A program made the position numbers and the translations under genes. This document shows positions 44,348 to 52,140 of a stretch of DNA of 64,000 nt, in pieces. Below the pieces are notes generated by a model. It was not told the DNA's origin. It saw nothing but the letters and a program-made list of their open reading frames with translations, and made no database searches. Numbering within the stretch: position 1 is the first letter of the stretch; the number at the start of each line of letters is the position of its first letter. Origin of the DNA: Caldifarciminota bacterium UBA1063 (GTDB lineage: Bacteria; Hydrothermota; Hydrothermia; UBA1063); contig DCDE01000009.1 of NCBI GenBank assembly GCA_002316275.1, positions 42,811 to 106,810 of the forward strand. Reading direction: 5' to 3'.

Positions 44348-45355
44348 TTAGTGGTCTATCCCAATGTTTTCAATGTGCAGTTTTAGGTTTCTAAGGTATT
44401 CCAGGAGTTTATTGAAATCTTCTGGAATTGGAACCTCAAATTCGACCATTATCCCTTTGCCGGGGTGATAAAAAGAGAGCTTTTTTGCATGGAGGGCTTG
44501 TCTGTCCATTATTTCGAGCATTTCTCCTACATACACACTTAACTCTGAAGGGACGATTCTAAAAATTTTCCTCACTTCACGTCCTGAGTACACTTCATCT
44601 CCAACTATTGGGTGTTCGATATATTCCATATGAACTCTTATCTGATGCGTTCTACCAGTGCCTAATGAGAGTTCCAGTAGAGTGGCAAGATTTCCGAAAT
44701 TTTCCAAGACTCTGTAGTGCGTTATTGCATTTCGTGAATGGAAGAATGTTACGGCCATTCGCTTACGATCAACGGTGTGCCGTCCAATAGGTGCCTCAAT
44801 GGTGCCTTCAGGTCCTACAATTTTTCCCCAAACCACTGCCCAGTACACCCTTTTTGCGCTTTTTTCTTCCATTTGTCTCCCAAGACTTCTCAGGGCTCTT
44901 TCGCTTTTTGCCACCACCATCAATCCTGTTGTATCCTTGTCAATCCTGTGAACGATACCTGGTCTTGTCTTATCGTCAATTTTAGGTAGCTCACCGTACT
45001 TTGCCACGAGGGCATTTACCAGTGTTCCAGTTACGTTTCCTTTTGCAGGATGGACTACCATGCCTTTTGGTTTATTAATAACAATGATATCGTCGTCTTC
45101 GTAAACGATTGGTATTGGGAAGTCTTCAGCAATGACGGGCAGTTTCTCCTGGACATTAAACTTTGCATAAATGTGATCGTTGGCTCTAACTTTATAACCT
45201 GGCTTTGATTTTTGTCCATTGACGAGGACTTCGCCTTCTTTTATCATTTTAAGGACCCTGGACCGTGAGGTCCCAATACCGCTAGCCACAAGATAAACGT
45301 CGAGCCTCGTACCCTCCATTTTTTCCGAAACAGTGCGTTCAAATGTCCTTTCCAT
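44348..45355 (-). CDS. rluD: RluA/RluD-family 23S rRNA pseudouridine synthase
   Basis: 335 residues. S4 RNA-binding domain at 15-80 ('RLDVYLVASGIGTSRSRVLKMI') and the catalytic domain with Asp in 'HRIDKDTTGLMVVAKS' and 'GRTHQIRVHMEYIEHPIVGD'. N-terminal S4 plus this core is the RluC/RluD layout; the exact rRNA target is not readable. A TAAAAT box sits seven bases before the ATG and no ribosome site is seen. Confidence 0.9.
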   Translation of the reverse strand: MERTFERTVSEKMEGTRLDVYLVASGIGTSRSRVLKMIKEGEVLVNGQKSKPGYKVRANDHIYAKFNVQEKLPVIAEDFPIPIVYEDDDIIVINKPKGMVVHPAKGNVTGTLVNALVAKYGELPKIDDKTRPGIVHRIDKDTTGLMVVAKSERALRSLGRQMEEKSAKRVYWAVVWGKIVGPEGTIEAPIGRHTVDRKRMAVTFFHSRNAITHYRVLENFGNLATLLELSLGTGRTHQIRVHMEYIEHPIVGDEVYSGREVRKIFRIVPSELSVYVGEMLEIMDRQALHAKKLSFYHPGKGIMVEFEVPIPEDFNKLLEYLRNLKLHIENIGIDH

Positions 45356-45456
45356 CTTGTAAATTTTAAATCTTTGAAGGTGTTTATTCTATGACAAGAG
45401 CTTACCTTGCACTGGATTTTATGTTGTTTCTCACTTTTGGCTTATGGTAAATATAA

Positions 45457-46716
45457 TTAACTGCTGGATTGGATTTTTGCGCCAAGGGATTGAAGCTTTT
45501 CTTGAAAGTTTTCATATCCTCTTTCAAGATGTTCAATCCCAAAGACCGTTGTGATGCCCTCCGCTACGAGGCCTGCGAGGATCAGAGCTGCGCTACCCCT
45601 CAGATCCTGTCCTGCCACCTCGGCGCCGGTTAGTTTCTCGACCCCTTCTATAAAGGCTGTGGGTTCAATCACTTTTATTTTTGCTCCGAGTCTTTGTAAT
45701 TCAAAAGCATGGGCGAAGCGATTAGGATATATCCCTTCTTTAATGATACTGAGTCCTTCTGCAACTGAAAGCATACTCATAAATTGAGGCTGCATATCCG
45801 TTGGGAATCCGGGAAAAGGTTGAGTTTCAATCTGAAGGCTTTTTATTTTGTTCTCTCGAGGTTTTACAAGCACATAATCGTTTCCTCTTTCAACTGAAGC
45901 CCCTGCTTCCTTCAACTTTGCAATTACTGGTTCTAAATGGATAGGACTACAGCCGGTGACCATTACTTCGCCACCTGTCATAAATCCTGCAGTAATATAG
46001 GTTCCTGCTTCAATTCTATCGGGGATTATTTTATATTCCGTTAAGTTATTTAGTTTTCTGACGCCCTTAACCTTTATGACGTTTGTACCTGCGCCTTCGA
46101 TCTTGACACCAGATTTAATGAGAAAATCTGCTGTGGCAACTACTTCAGGTTCTTGAGCACAGTTTATAAGAGTAGTTTCACCCTCAATTAGACTGGCAGT
46201 TGTCATAAGGTGAATTGTAGTCCCCACTGATTTAAAGTTAAGGGTAATTTCTGCAGGTGTTGGGGATTTCATACTGGCGTTTATATAACCCCTATCAATT
46301 TCCAGATTAGCTCCAAGGAGGGTTAACCCATGCAGGTGATAATCGATGGGCCTCGGACCAAATGCGCATCCGCCTGGGAATGAAACCGCAGCTTTCCCAA
46401 ATTTCATAAGAAGCGGTCCGAGTACATAGATGGAGGCTCTCATTTGGTTCACAATTTCGTATGGGGCTGTATAACGATTTATGGTTGATGGATCAAGTAA
46501 GAGATCATTTTTACCCTTCCATTCAACTTTTGTGCCAAGGATTTTAAGCAACTCAATCATCGTGAAAACGTCGACTACCTGAGGTACGTTGCTGAGCAGG
46601 ACTGGTGTGTCATATAGAATTATTGCAGACATAATAGGAAGTACTGCATTTTTTGCGCCCTGTGCTGAAACTTCTCCTTTGAGTTTCACAGGGCCTTCAA
46701 TCTTAAAATATTTCAT
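45457..46716 (-). CDS. murA: UDP-N-acetylglucosamine 1-carboxyvinyltransferase
   Basis: First committed step of peptidoglycan synthesis; target of fosfomycin. 419 residues. Lys22 in 'GAKNAVLP', catalytic Cys117 in 'FPGGCAFGPRP' (the fosfomycin-sensitive form), 'TDMQPQFMSM' and 'DLRGSAALILAGL' are present. It follows the GTPase gene by 20 bases on the same strand and is probably co-transcribed. Confidence 0.95.
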   Translation of the reverse strand: MKYFKIEGPVKLKGEVSAQGAKNAVLPIMSAIILYDTPVLLSNVPQVVDVFTMIELLKILGTKVEWKGKNDLLLDPSTINRYTAPYEIVNQMRASIYVLGPLLMKFGKAAVSFPGGCAFGPRPIDYHLHGLTLLGANLEIDRGYINASMKSPTPAEITLNFKSVGTTIHLMTTASLIEGETTLINCAQEPEVVATADFLIKSGVKIEGAGTNVIKVKGVRKLNNLTEYKIIPDRIEAGTYITAGFMTGGEVMVTGCSPIHLEPVIAKLKEAGASVERGNDYVLVKPRENKIKSLQIETQPFPGFPTDMQPQFMSMLSVAEGLSIIKEGIYPNRFAHAFELQRLGAKIKVIEPTAFIEGVEKLTGAEVAGQDLRGSAALILAGLVAEGITTVFGIEHLERGYENFQEKLQSLGAKIQSSS

Positions 46717-46736
46717 AATGGGAATAGTTTAATGGA

Positions 46737-47729
46737 TTATATGTGAAATTCAACGATATCTTTATCCTGAAGTTTGTAATCGTGTTCGACTCTCTGACCT
46801 TCAAATTTTGCCGATCCCCAGACTTTTGCGTACTTTAAATTTCTCTCAAAATCTTTATGAATTTCTCTTGCGGCATCAACTACTGTATTGCCCTTTTTCA
46901 AGATGAGGGGATCGTGCATTACGGGCGGTTTACCCGGTTCTTTTGTGTACACCCTGATTATTTCCAGTTCTTGAAATAGGTTCCTTTTTAGTTCACTAAT
47001 CCCAGTTCCGTAGAGAGCAGATGTTGGGATCAGTGTAAGGCTTACAATATTTTTGAAGTAATCTCTTATCTCGCTAAGTTCATTCGTGTTGTGTAGCATA
47101 TCCACTTTGTTTAGAGTAAGGATAGCCCTCTTGCGCACGGGTCCAAAAAGTTCATATTCCCTATTTCCACTACCAGTAACAATGATATTGTGTTTTGAAA
47201 GCTCCTCATTTATTATGTTAAATTCCTGTAAAGCATTGTATTCTGGAGTTAGAAGTAATACGAGGAGGTCTGCATTTCTCGCAAGTTCAAGGATTCTGTA
47301 ATCTATTTCTTCACGAAAGGCTGGTGTATCGACGATCTGAACTTTTATATCTTCGTAATCCATCATGCCCACCTGAGAGATTTGAGTGGTGAATTGATAA
47401 TCTGCAGTTTCAAGGTGTGTGTTGCAAAGTGCATTCAAGAGTGTAGTTTTGCCTGAGTTAGTTGGTCCAAGGAGGACGACCTGGCCTGCGCCCTCTTTTT
47501 TGATAAACCATTGGCTACTTGCTGATTTCTTTCCTTTTTGGTGGTGCTCCTGTTCTTCATGTAACTTAGAAATCTTGGCACGTATTTCTGCTTGTAGCTT
47601 GTCCGTGCCCTTATGTTTTGGCATGACCGCGAGCATTTTCTTCAAGGCATGAATTTTTTCCTCAATTGTTCTGGCATTTCGGTATTCCTTCTCTGCGTCA
47701 AAATACTGTGGAGGCAAATTCGCAGGCAT
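46737..47729 (-). CDS. DRG/Obg-like GTPase with C-terminal TGS domain
   Basis: 330 residues. N-terminal helical region ('MPANLPPQYFDAEKEYRNAR', 'AVMPKHKGTDKLQAEIRAKI'), Walker A 'LLGPTNSGKTTLL', switch II 'IVDTPAF', 'TLNKVDML', and a TGS domain in the last 80 residues ('HDPLILKKGNTVVDAAREIHKDF'). It resembles archaeal/eukaryotic DRG proteins, which act on ribosomes. The frame extends to 47774, but MPANLPP is the family's usual start and the ATG at 47729 lies exactly six bases after a TATAAT box, so I start it there. Confidence 0.88.
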   Translation of the reverse strand: MPANLPPQYFDAEKEYRNARTIEEKIHALKKMLAVMPKHKGTDKLQAEIRAKISKLHEEQEHHQKGKKSASSQWFIKKEGAGQVVLLGPTNSGKTTLLNALCNTHLETADYQFTTQISQVGMMDYEDIKVQIVDTPAFREEIDYRILELARNADLLVLLLTPEYNALQEFNIINEELSKHNIIVTGSGNREYELFGPVRKRAILTLNKVDMLHNTNELSEIRDYFKNIVSLTLIPTSALYGTGISELKRNLFQELEIIRVYTKEPGKPPVMHDPLILKKGNTVVDAAREIHKDFERNLKYAKVWGSAKFEGQRVEHDYKLQDKDIVEFHI

Positions 47730-47735
47730 GGGGTA

Positions 47736-47764
47736 ATTATAAGAAGGTATTCGTTGATTTTCAA
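47736..47764 (-). promoter_or_regulatory. Predicted leaderless promoter of the TGS GTPase-murA operon
   Basis: On the minus strand: TTGAAA (47764-47759), 17-base spacer, TATAAT (47741-47736), six bases, ATG at 47729. It is close to full consensus and there is no ribosome site. Confidence 0.78.
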
Positions 47765-47827
47765 ATTGAGACATCGGTGCAAAAGGCTATCTGCTGGGAT
47801 TTAAAGCTCTGAGTGTTGAATGGGGAT

Positions 47828-47856
47828 TTGAACCTGAAACATAAGGGGAATATAAT
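47828..47856 (+). promoter_or_regulatory. Promoter of the 47887 radical SAM gene
   Basis: TTGAAC (47828-47833), 17-base spacer, TATAAT (47851-47856). Leader of about 24 bases without an obvious ribosome site. Divergent from the GTPase promoter. Confidence 0.68.
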
Positions 47857-47886
47857 TAGATTAATAAATTTTGCACCATATATGAT

Positions 47887-48609
47887 ATGGTTACAAGAGA
47901 AATCAGAGTAAAGGGCATTCTCTCTAAGTCGAAGGTTTACGATTGGGTAATTAATCCATATGTAGGTTGCCAATATGGCTGTACTTACTGTTATGCGAGG
48001 TTTATGAAAAGATTCACAGGACATTCTGAGCCATGGGGTCAGTTTGTGGATGTGAAAGTTAATGCGCCCGAGCTTCTACTTAAAGAACTTCGACAGAAAC
48101 AAAAAGGGGAGATCTGGATGAGTGGGGTGTGTGACCCATATCAACCTTTAGAGGAGAAGTATCAAATTATAAAGAGCTGTTTAGAAATTTTGTCCCAGTA
48201 TGACTGGCCTGTGGTAATACAAACGAAGTCACCTATTGTCTTAAGGGATCTACCTATTTTTAAAAGGTTTAGCCACATTGATGTCGGGTTTTCCATAGGG
48301 ACGGGAAGTGAGAGCATTAGAGAGTTGTTTGAGCCGAATGCACCGCCGATAAGCTCGAGGATTGAAGCACTTAGGATGCTGCATAGCAATGATATAAGGA
48401 CTTATGTAATGGTTGCACCTGCACTTCCTGAAGTTGTTAGCCTTGTTCCACTTCTTAGGGGAATAGTTGACTATGTCCTGGTTGACAAGATGAATTATCA
48501 TTATGCCGATTGGGTGTTCAAGAGGTACGGTTTAAATAGGGTAGAGGATGTAGCGTTTCTTTCCGATTTGTTTAAGGTGTATGATATTCCGTGTGAGGTA
48601 GTGTGTTAA
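47887..48609 (+). CDS. Radical SAM protein, SplB/Rv2578c-like
   Basis: 240 residues. The cluster motif is 'NPYVGCQYGCTYCYA' (CxxxCxxC), then 'VKVNAPELLLKEL', 'MSGVCDPYQPLEEKY', 'VQIQTKS'-type strand read here as 'VVIQTKSPIVLRDL', and 'GFSIGT'. This group is related to spore photoproduct lyase but is found in non-spore-formers; its reaction is unknown. No ribosome site is obvious. Confidence 0.85.
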   Translation: MVTREIRVKGILSKSKVYDWVINPYVGCQYGCTYCYARFMKRFTGHSEPWGQFVDVKVNAPELLLKELRQKQKGEIWMSGVCDPYQPLEEKYQIIKSCLEILSQYDWPVVIQTKSPIVLRDLPIFKRFSHIDVGFSIGTGSESIRELFEPNAPPISSRIEALRMLHSNDIRTYVMVAPALPEVVSLVPLLRGIVDYVLVDKMNYHYADWVFKRYGLNRVEDVAFLSDLFKVYDIPCEVVC

Positions 48610-48739
48610 GTGGGAAGTATAGCATCTTTTTTTGGAAGAAACTACTTTTTGCTTTCGGTTTCTTGGATTTTGCCTGTTTTGTGCTTTATGCTGATTTTTC
48701 AAGCCGTTTCCGTTAAAATATTTACAAAAGGAGTGTATT

Positions 48740-49633
48740 ATGTTTAAGAAATTCGAAGAGGTTGCTGAAATCGCTAAAAGTAAGGGCAGGAAAAGGATTG
48801 CAGTTGTGGAAGGTGTATCGGAAGAGATAGTAGAGGGGCTTAAAATGGCTAAGGAGATCGTCTCTCCGATTCTTATTGGTGACGCAGAGAAAATTGGAAA
48901 GTTTGTTGAGGCATACAAAATCGAGGATGTTCAAATAGTTGACTCGAAATCTCCTCTTGATTCTGCATTAAAGGCATGCGAGATGGTAAGGAACGGCTCT
49001 GCAGATTTAATTATGAAAGGTAAGATCGATACGCCCACATTTCTAAGAAGTCTCTTAGATAAAGAGAAAGGGATCAGGACTGACAGAGTTTTTTCCCATA
49101 TAGCTATTCTCGAGGTACCTAATTATCATAAGATGGTATTCCTTACAGATTCTGGTATGAATATAAGACCGGATCTTAAGATGAAGATCGGTATTTTGCA
49201 AAATGCTATCGAAGTGATGAAGGTTCTTGGATATGAAGAAATTAAGGTTGCATTTCTTGCTTCTCTTGAAACATTGCATGAAGATATGCCTGAGACGATA
49301 GAATTTGCTGCTATGTCGAAACTTCAAGACAGGCCTTTCTTTAAGGGCGTAAAAGTATACCTGGATGGGCCTCTCGGCTTTGACCTTGCTGTTTCAAAGA
49401 AAGCTGCGGAACTGAAGGGGGTGACTTCTCCGGTTTGTGGTGACGCGGATCTCTGGTTCGTCGCCGATGTTGCCACGGGAAACATTCTTGCAAAGGCTTT
49501 AATCTATCTTGCCAAAGCTAAGGTTGGTGGTATGATTTATGGTGCAAAGGTGCCTGTTGTTTTACTCTCAAGGGCTGATGCGCCTGAACTCAAGTTTTAT
49601 TCAATTGTCTCTGCAGTGGCTGCCTGTGGATAG
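48740..49633 (+). CDS. Phosphate acyltransferase (phosphate butyryltransferase/acetyltransferase family)
   Basis: 297 residues. 'SADLIMKGKIDTPTFLRSLLDKEKGIRT', 'LTDSGMNIRPDLKMKIGIL' and 'VAFLASLE' style segments match phosphate butyryltransferase (Ptb) of the Pta/Ptb fold, and the length fits Ptb (about 300). It exchanges acyl-CoA with acyl phosphate, usually followed by an acyl kinase, but no kinase gene follows; birA does. AAAGGAG precedes the ATG. Acetyl versus butyryl preference cannot be read. Confidence 0.85.
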   Translation: MFKKFEEVAEIAKSKGRKRIAVVEGVSEEIVEGLKMAKEIVSPILIGDAEKIGKFVEAYKIEDVQIVDSKSPLDSALKACEMVRNGSADLIMKGKIDTPTFLRSLLDKEKGIRTDRVFSHIAILEVPNYHKMVFLTDSGMNIRPDLKMKIGILQNAIEVMKVLGYEEIKVAFLASLETLHEDMPETIEFAAMSKLQDRPFFKGVKVYLDGPLGFDLAVSKKAAELKGVTSPVCGDADLWFVADVATGNILAKALIYLAKAKVGGMIYGAKVPVVLLSRADAPELKFYSIVSAVAACG

Positions 49634-50297
49634 ATATAATCTAAAAGTATGTGATTCCACTAATGATGTGGCGCGACAGTTCCTGGCAGATGGAGTAAAA
49701 GTCCCATTTGTCGTTACTGCCGATGAACAAAATCGGGGGAAAGGGCAGCAAAATAGGAGGTGGGTTTCAGAAAAAGGTGGGCTCTATACCTCCTTTGCAA
49801 TCGAAAAGATAGATCCTCGCAAAGCTTTGGTATCTGGAGCACTTTCTGTGCATTCTGTCGTCAGCGGTTATGTACCTTCAATTATAAGGTTCCCTAATGA
49901 TATTATAGTTAATGGTCTGAAGATTGCTGGAGTTCTCGTAGAACAAACCGTTCATGCTACAATTATTGGTATCGGGATAAATGTTAATCAGAACTGTTTC
50001 CCTGACGAACTTGCCGGTGTTGCAACGAGTCTTTCAATGGAGACAGGTGCTGTTTATAATTTGAGCGAAATTATGTCTCGACTTTTAGGTTTTATGAAGG
50101 ATTCATTGAGCTCTCCCTATGAGCATATTTTTAACAAATACATGCAGTCGATCTTTTACGGCAAGGGTTGTACAATACACCTATCTGGAGATAGAAGAAT
50201 TAAATGCCGAATTGAGCGTATTGATGTGGATTTAAATGTGCATACCACATCAGGGGACTTTGCCTTTGAGGATATAGTATGGATAGAGTCGGCTTAG
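49626..50297 (+). CDS. birA: Biotin-[acetyl-CoA-carboxylase] ligase, short form
   Basis: Attaches biotin to AccB (15210-15656). 223 residues from GTG at 49626, overlapping the acyltransferase stop by eight bases. 'CDSTNDVARQFL', 'ADEQNRGKGQQNRRWVSEKGGLYTSF' region (biotin loop, here GKGQQNRRW in place of GRGRxGRxW), 'RFPNDIIVNGLKIAGVLVE' and 'GIGINVNQN' identify it. No N-terminal helix-turn-helix, so it is not a repressor. The exact start is uncertain. Confidence 0.87.
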   Translation: MDRYNLKVCDSTNDVARQFLADGVKVPFVVTADEQNRGKGQQNRRWVSEKGGLYTSFAIEKIDPRKALVSGALSVHSVVSGYVPSIIRFPNDIIVNGLKIAGVLVEQTVHATIIGIGINVNQNCFPDELAGVATSLSMETGAVYNLSEIMSRLLGFMKDSLSSPYEHIFNKYMQSIFYGKGCTIHLSGDRRIKCRIERIDVDLNVHTTSGDFAFEDIVWIESA

Positions 50298-51052
50298 TTC
50301 TTTGCATTGATATCGGCAACAGGAACGTAAAGTCAGGAATTTTTGAAAATGGGAATCTTGTAAAAGCCTTTGAGGGTTTCCCTTCTGCAGGTGATCTTAG
50401 GGGAGTAAATGCAGTTGTTTTTAGTTCCGTTTCTCCTCAGAAGGAAGCGAAACTTGTGGAACTGCTGGGATCTAGCAAGTTCGAAGGCGAGATATTGAGG
50501 ATTAGTGCCGCTCACCAGAAACATTTAAAAGTAAATTACACAAATCCGGGCGAGCTTGGCGACGATAGGGTTGCTTTTTCCTTTTATCTCTGTAGAAAAT
50601 ACGGTAATGGCCTCGGTATAGATGCGGGTACATTTGTGAATGCAGAATGGGTAAAGGACGGAGTTCACTATCCTATGGTGATATTTCCGGGTATTCATAT
50701 TTTAAAAGATTCCTATGGGAAGGGAGAAAGGTTAAAAGGACTCAATGTTCCATACTCTTTTGAAACCTTGAGTAGCTGTGAGGACCTATCATTCCTCCGG
50801 GGAGAAAGTAAAGAGCTTGAGAAGGTATTACCACGCTCTACTGAAGGATGTGCAATAATGGGACTTATTCTTTCTCTTTACGGTATTGTAAATGGGCTTA
50901 TCCAACTTACAGGTGAAAAGAACATTGTTTTTACAGGTGGAGATGGAGAAATTCTAAAGGAGCTTGTGGGACTCGGGGTTTATGAAAAGCATGCTGTCCT
51001 ACTCGGACTTTACGAGTATTACAGCACCGTATTATTTAATTCTAAACTCTGA
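50279..51052 (+). CDS. coaX: Type III pantothenate kinase
   Basis: First step of CoA synthesis from pantothenate. 257 residues, with phosphate-binding 'CIDIGNRNVKSGIF', 'NPGELGDDRVAFSF', 'GIDAGTFVNAEW' (usual motif GTAxT replaced by GTFVN) and 'FPGIHILKDS'. It overlaps birA by 19 bases, a common birA-coaX arrangement. Its 3' end overlaps the convergent hflX by 34 bases. Confidence 0.9.
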   Translation: MDRVGLVLCIDIGNRNVKSGIFENGNLVKAFEGFPSAGDLRGVNAVVFSSVSPQKEAKLVELLGSSKFEGEILRISAAHQKHLKVNYTNPGELGDDRVAFSFYLCRKYGNGLGIDAGTFVNAEWVKDGVHYPMVIFPGIHILKDSYGKGERLKGLNVPYSFETLSSCEDLSFLRGESKELEKVLPRSTEGCAIMGLILSLYGIVNGLIQLTGEKNIVFTGGDGEILKELVGLGVYEKHAVLLGLYEYYSTVLFNSKL

Positions 51053-52140
51053 AAAGTCCTTATAATCTCTTGCTTTAAGCTTTCAATGCCCTTGTTAAGT
51101 TTTGCGGAAATGAATAGAGCATCAGGGTACCTTTCCTTAATCCTTTCAAATACCGACGGTTCAATGACCAGGTCTATCTTATTGAAGACATTCAATATAG
51201 GTTTATCTCCGCATTGTATTTCATTTAATACTTGCTGAACGGTGTTGATTTTGTCTTCTATCGGGTTGTTGATTATATCTATCACGTGGACTAATAGATT
51301 AGCCTCCCTTGCAACGCCAAGGGTCGCTTTGAATGATGCTATAAGGTGATGGGGGATGTCTTCTATAAAACCAACTGTATCCGAAATCACAACTGGCTTT
51401 TTCAGAGTTTCTTGATACATTATCCTAGTCGTCGCATCAAGGGTTGAAAAAGGTCTTTCTTCCACGGGCAATGTAGATCTGGTTAGAAGGTTCATAACCG
51501 ATGACTTACCTGAATTTGTATACCCTATTAGAGTTACCTTGTAAATTTCGCGCCTTCTTCGATAGTGTAGTTCCCTGGTTTTTTCTATCTCACCGAGCTC
51601 TTTTTTGAGATGAGATATCCTTTCCTTAATTTTTCTTCGGTCAACTTCGAGCTTTTTTTCACCAGGCCCCCTTGTACCGATACCACCTCCTAACCTTGAC
51701 AGATCTATACCTTTCCCCGTAAGTCTCGTCATTCTGTACAGAAGTTGAGCTAGTTCCACCTGGATTTTCGCTTCAACGGTATCGGCGTGTTGAGCGAAGA
51801 TATCAAGAATAAGTTCTGTTCTGTCAATAATCTTACACTTGATTATTTTTTCTAAGTTTCTTACTTGGGAAGGAGAAAGATCCTGGTCAAAAATCAATAC
51901 ATCAATATCAAATTTCTCACAAATGTCTTTAATTTCAATTGCTTTTCCTTTTCCGATAAGGTAGGAAGGGTCGAAACTTGGTCTTATTTGGATGATCTTT
52001 TCGAATACTTCAGCACCGGCGGCTTCAGCTAACTGCTGAAGTTCTTCCAGGCGATTAAGTTCGTGCCACCTTTCCTGGGAAGAACTACAAACACCAACGA
52101 GTAGAGCTTTTTCGGTTTTTTTCTCAGAAATGAAATACAT
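51019..52140 (-). CDS. hflX: GTPase HflX
   Basis: Ribosome-associated GTPase that splits stalled ribosomes under heat stress. 373 residues. N-terminal HflX domain ('YLIGKGKAIEIKDI', 'DQDLSPSQVRNLEK'), 'RLGGGIGTRGPGEKKLEVDRR', coiled linker, Walker A 'LIGYTNSGKSSVM', 'STLDATTR' and 'DTVGFIEDIP'. It overlaps the end of lon by 17 bases, which makes it the last gene of the trigger factor/Clp/Lon series. Confidence 0.94.
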   Translation of the reverse strand: MYFISEKKTEKALLVGVCSSSQERWHELNRLEELQQLAEAAGAEVFEKIIQIRPSFDPSYLIGKGKAIEIKDICEKFDIDVLIFDQDLSPSQVRNLEKIIKCKIIDRTELILDIFAQHADTVEAKIQVELAQLLYRMTRLTGKGIDLSRLGGGIGTRGPGEKKLEVDRRKIKERISHLKKELGEIEKTRELHYRRRREIYKVTLIGYTNSGKSSVMNLLTRSTLPVEERPFSTLDATTRIMYQETLKKPVVISDTVGFIEDIPHHLIASFKATLGVAREANLLVHVIDIINNPIEDKINTVQQVLNEIQCGDKPILNVFNKIDLVIEPSVFERIKERYPDALFISAKLNKGIESLKQEIIRTFQSLELNNTVL

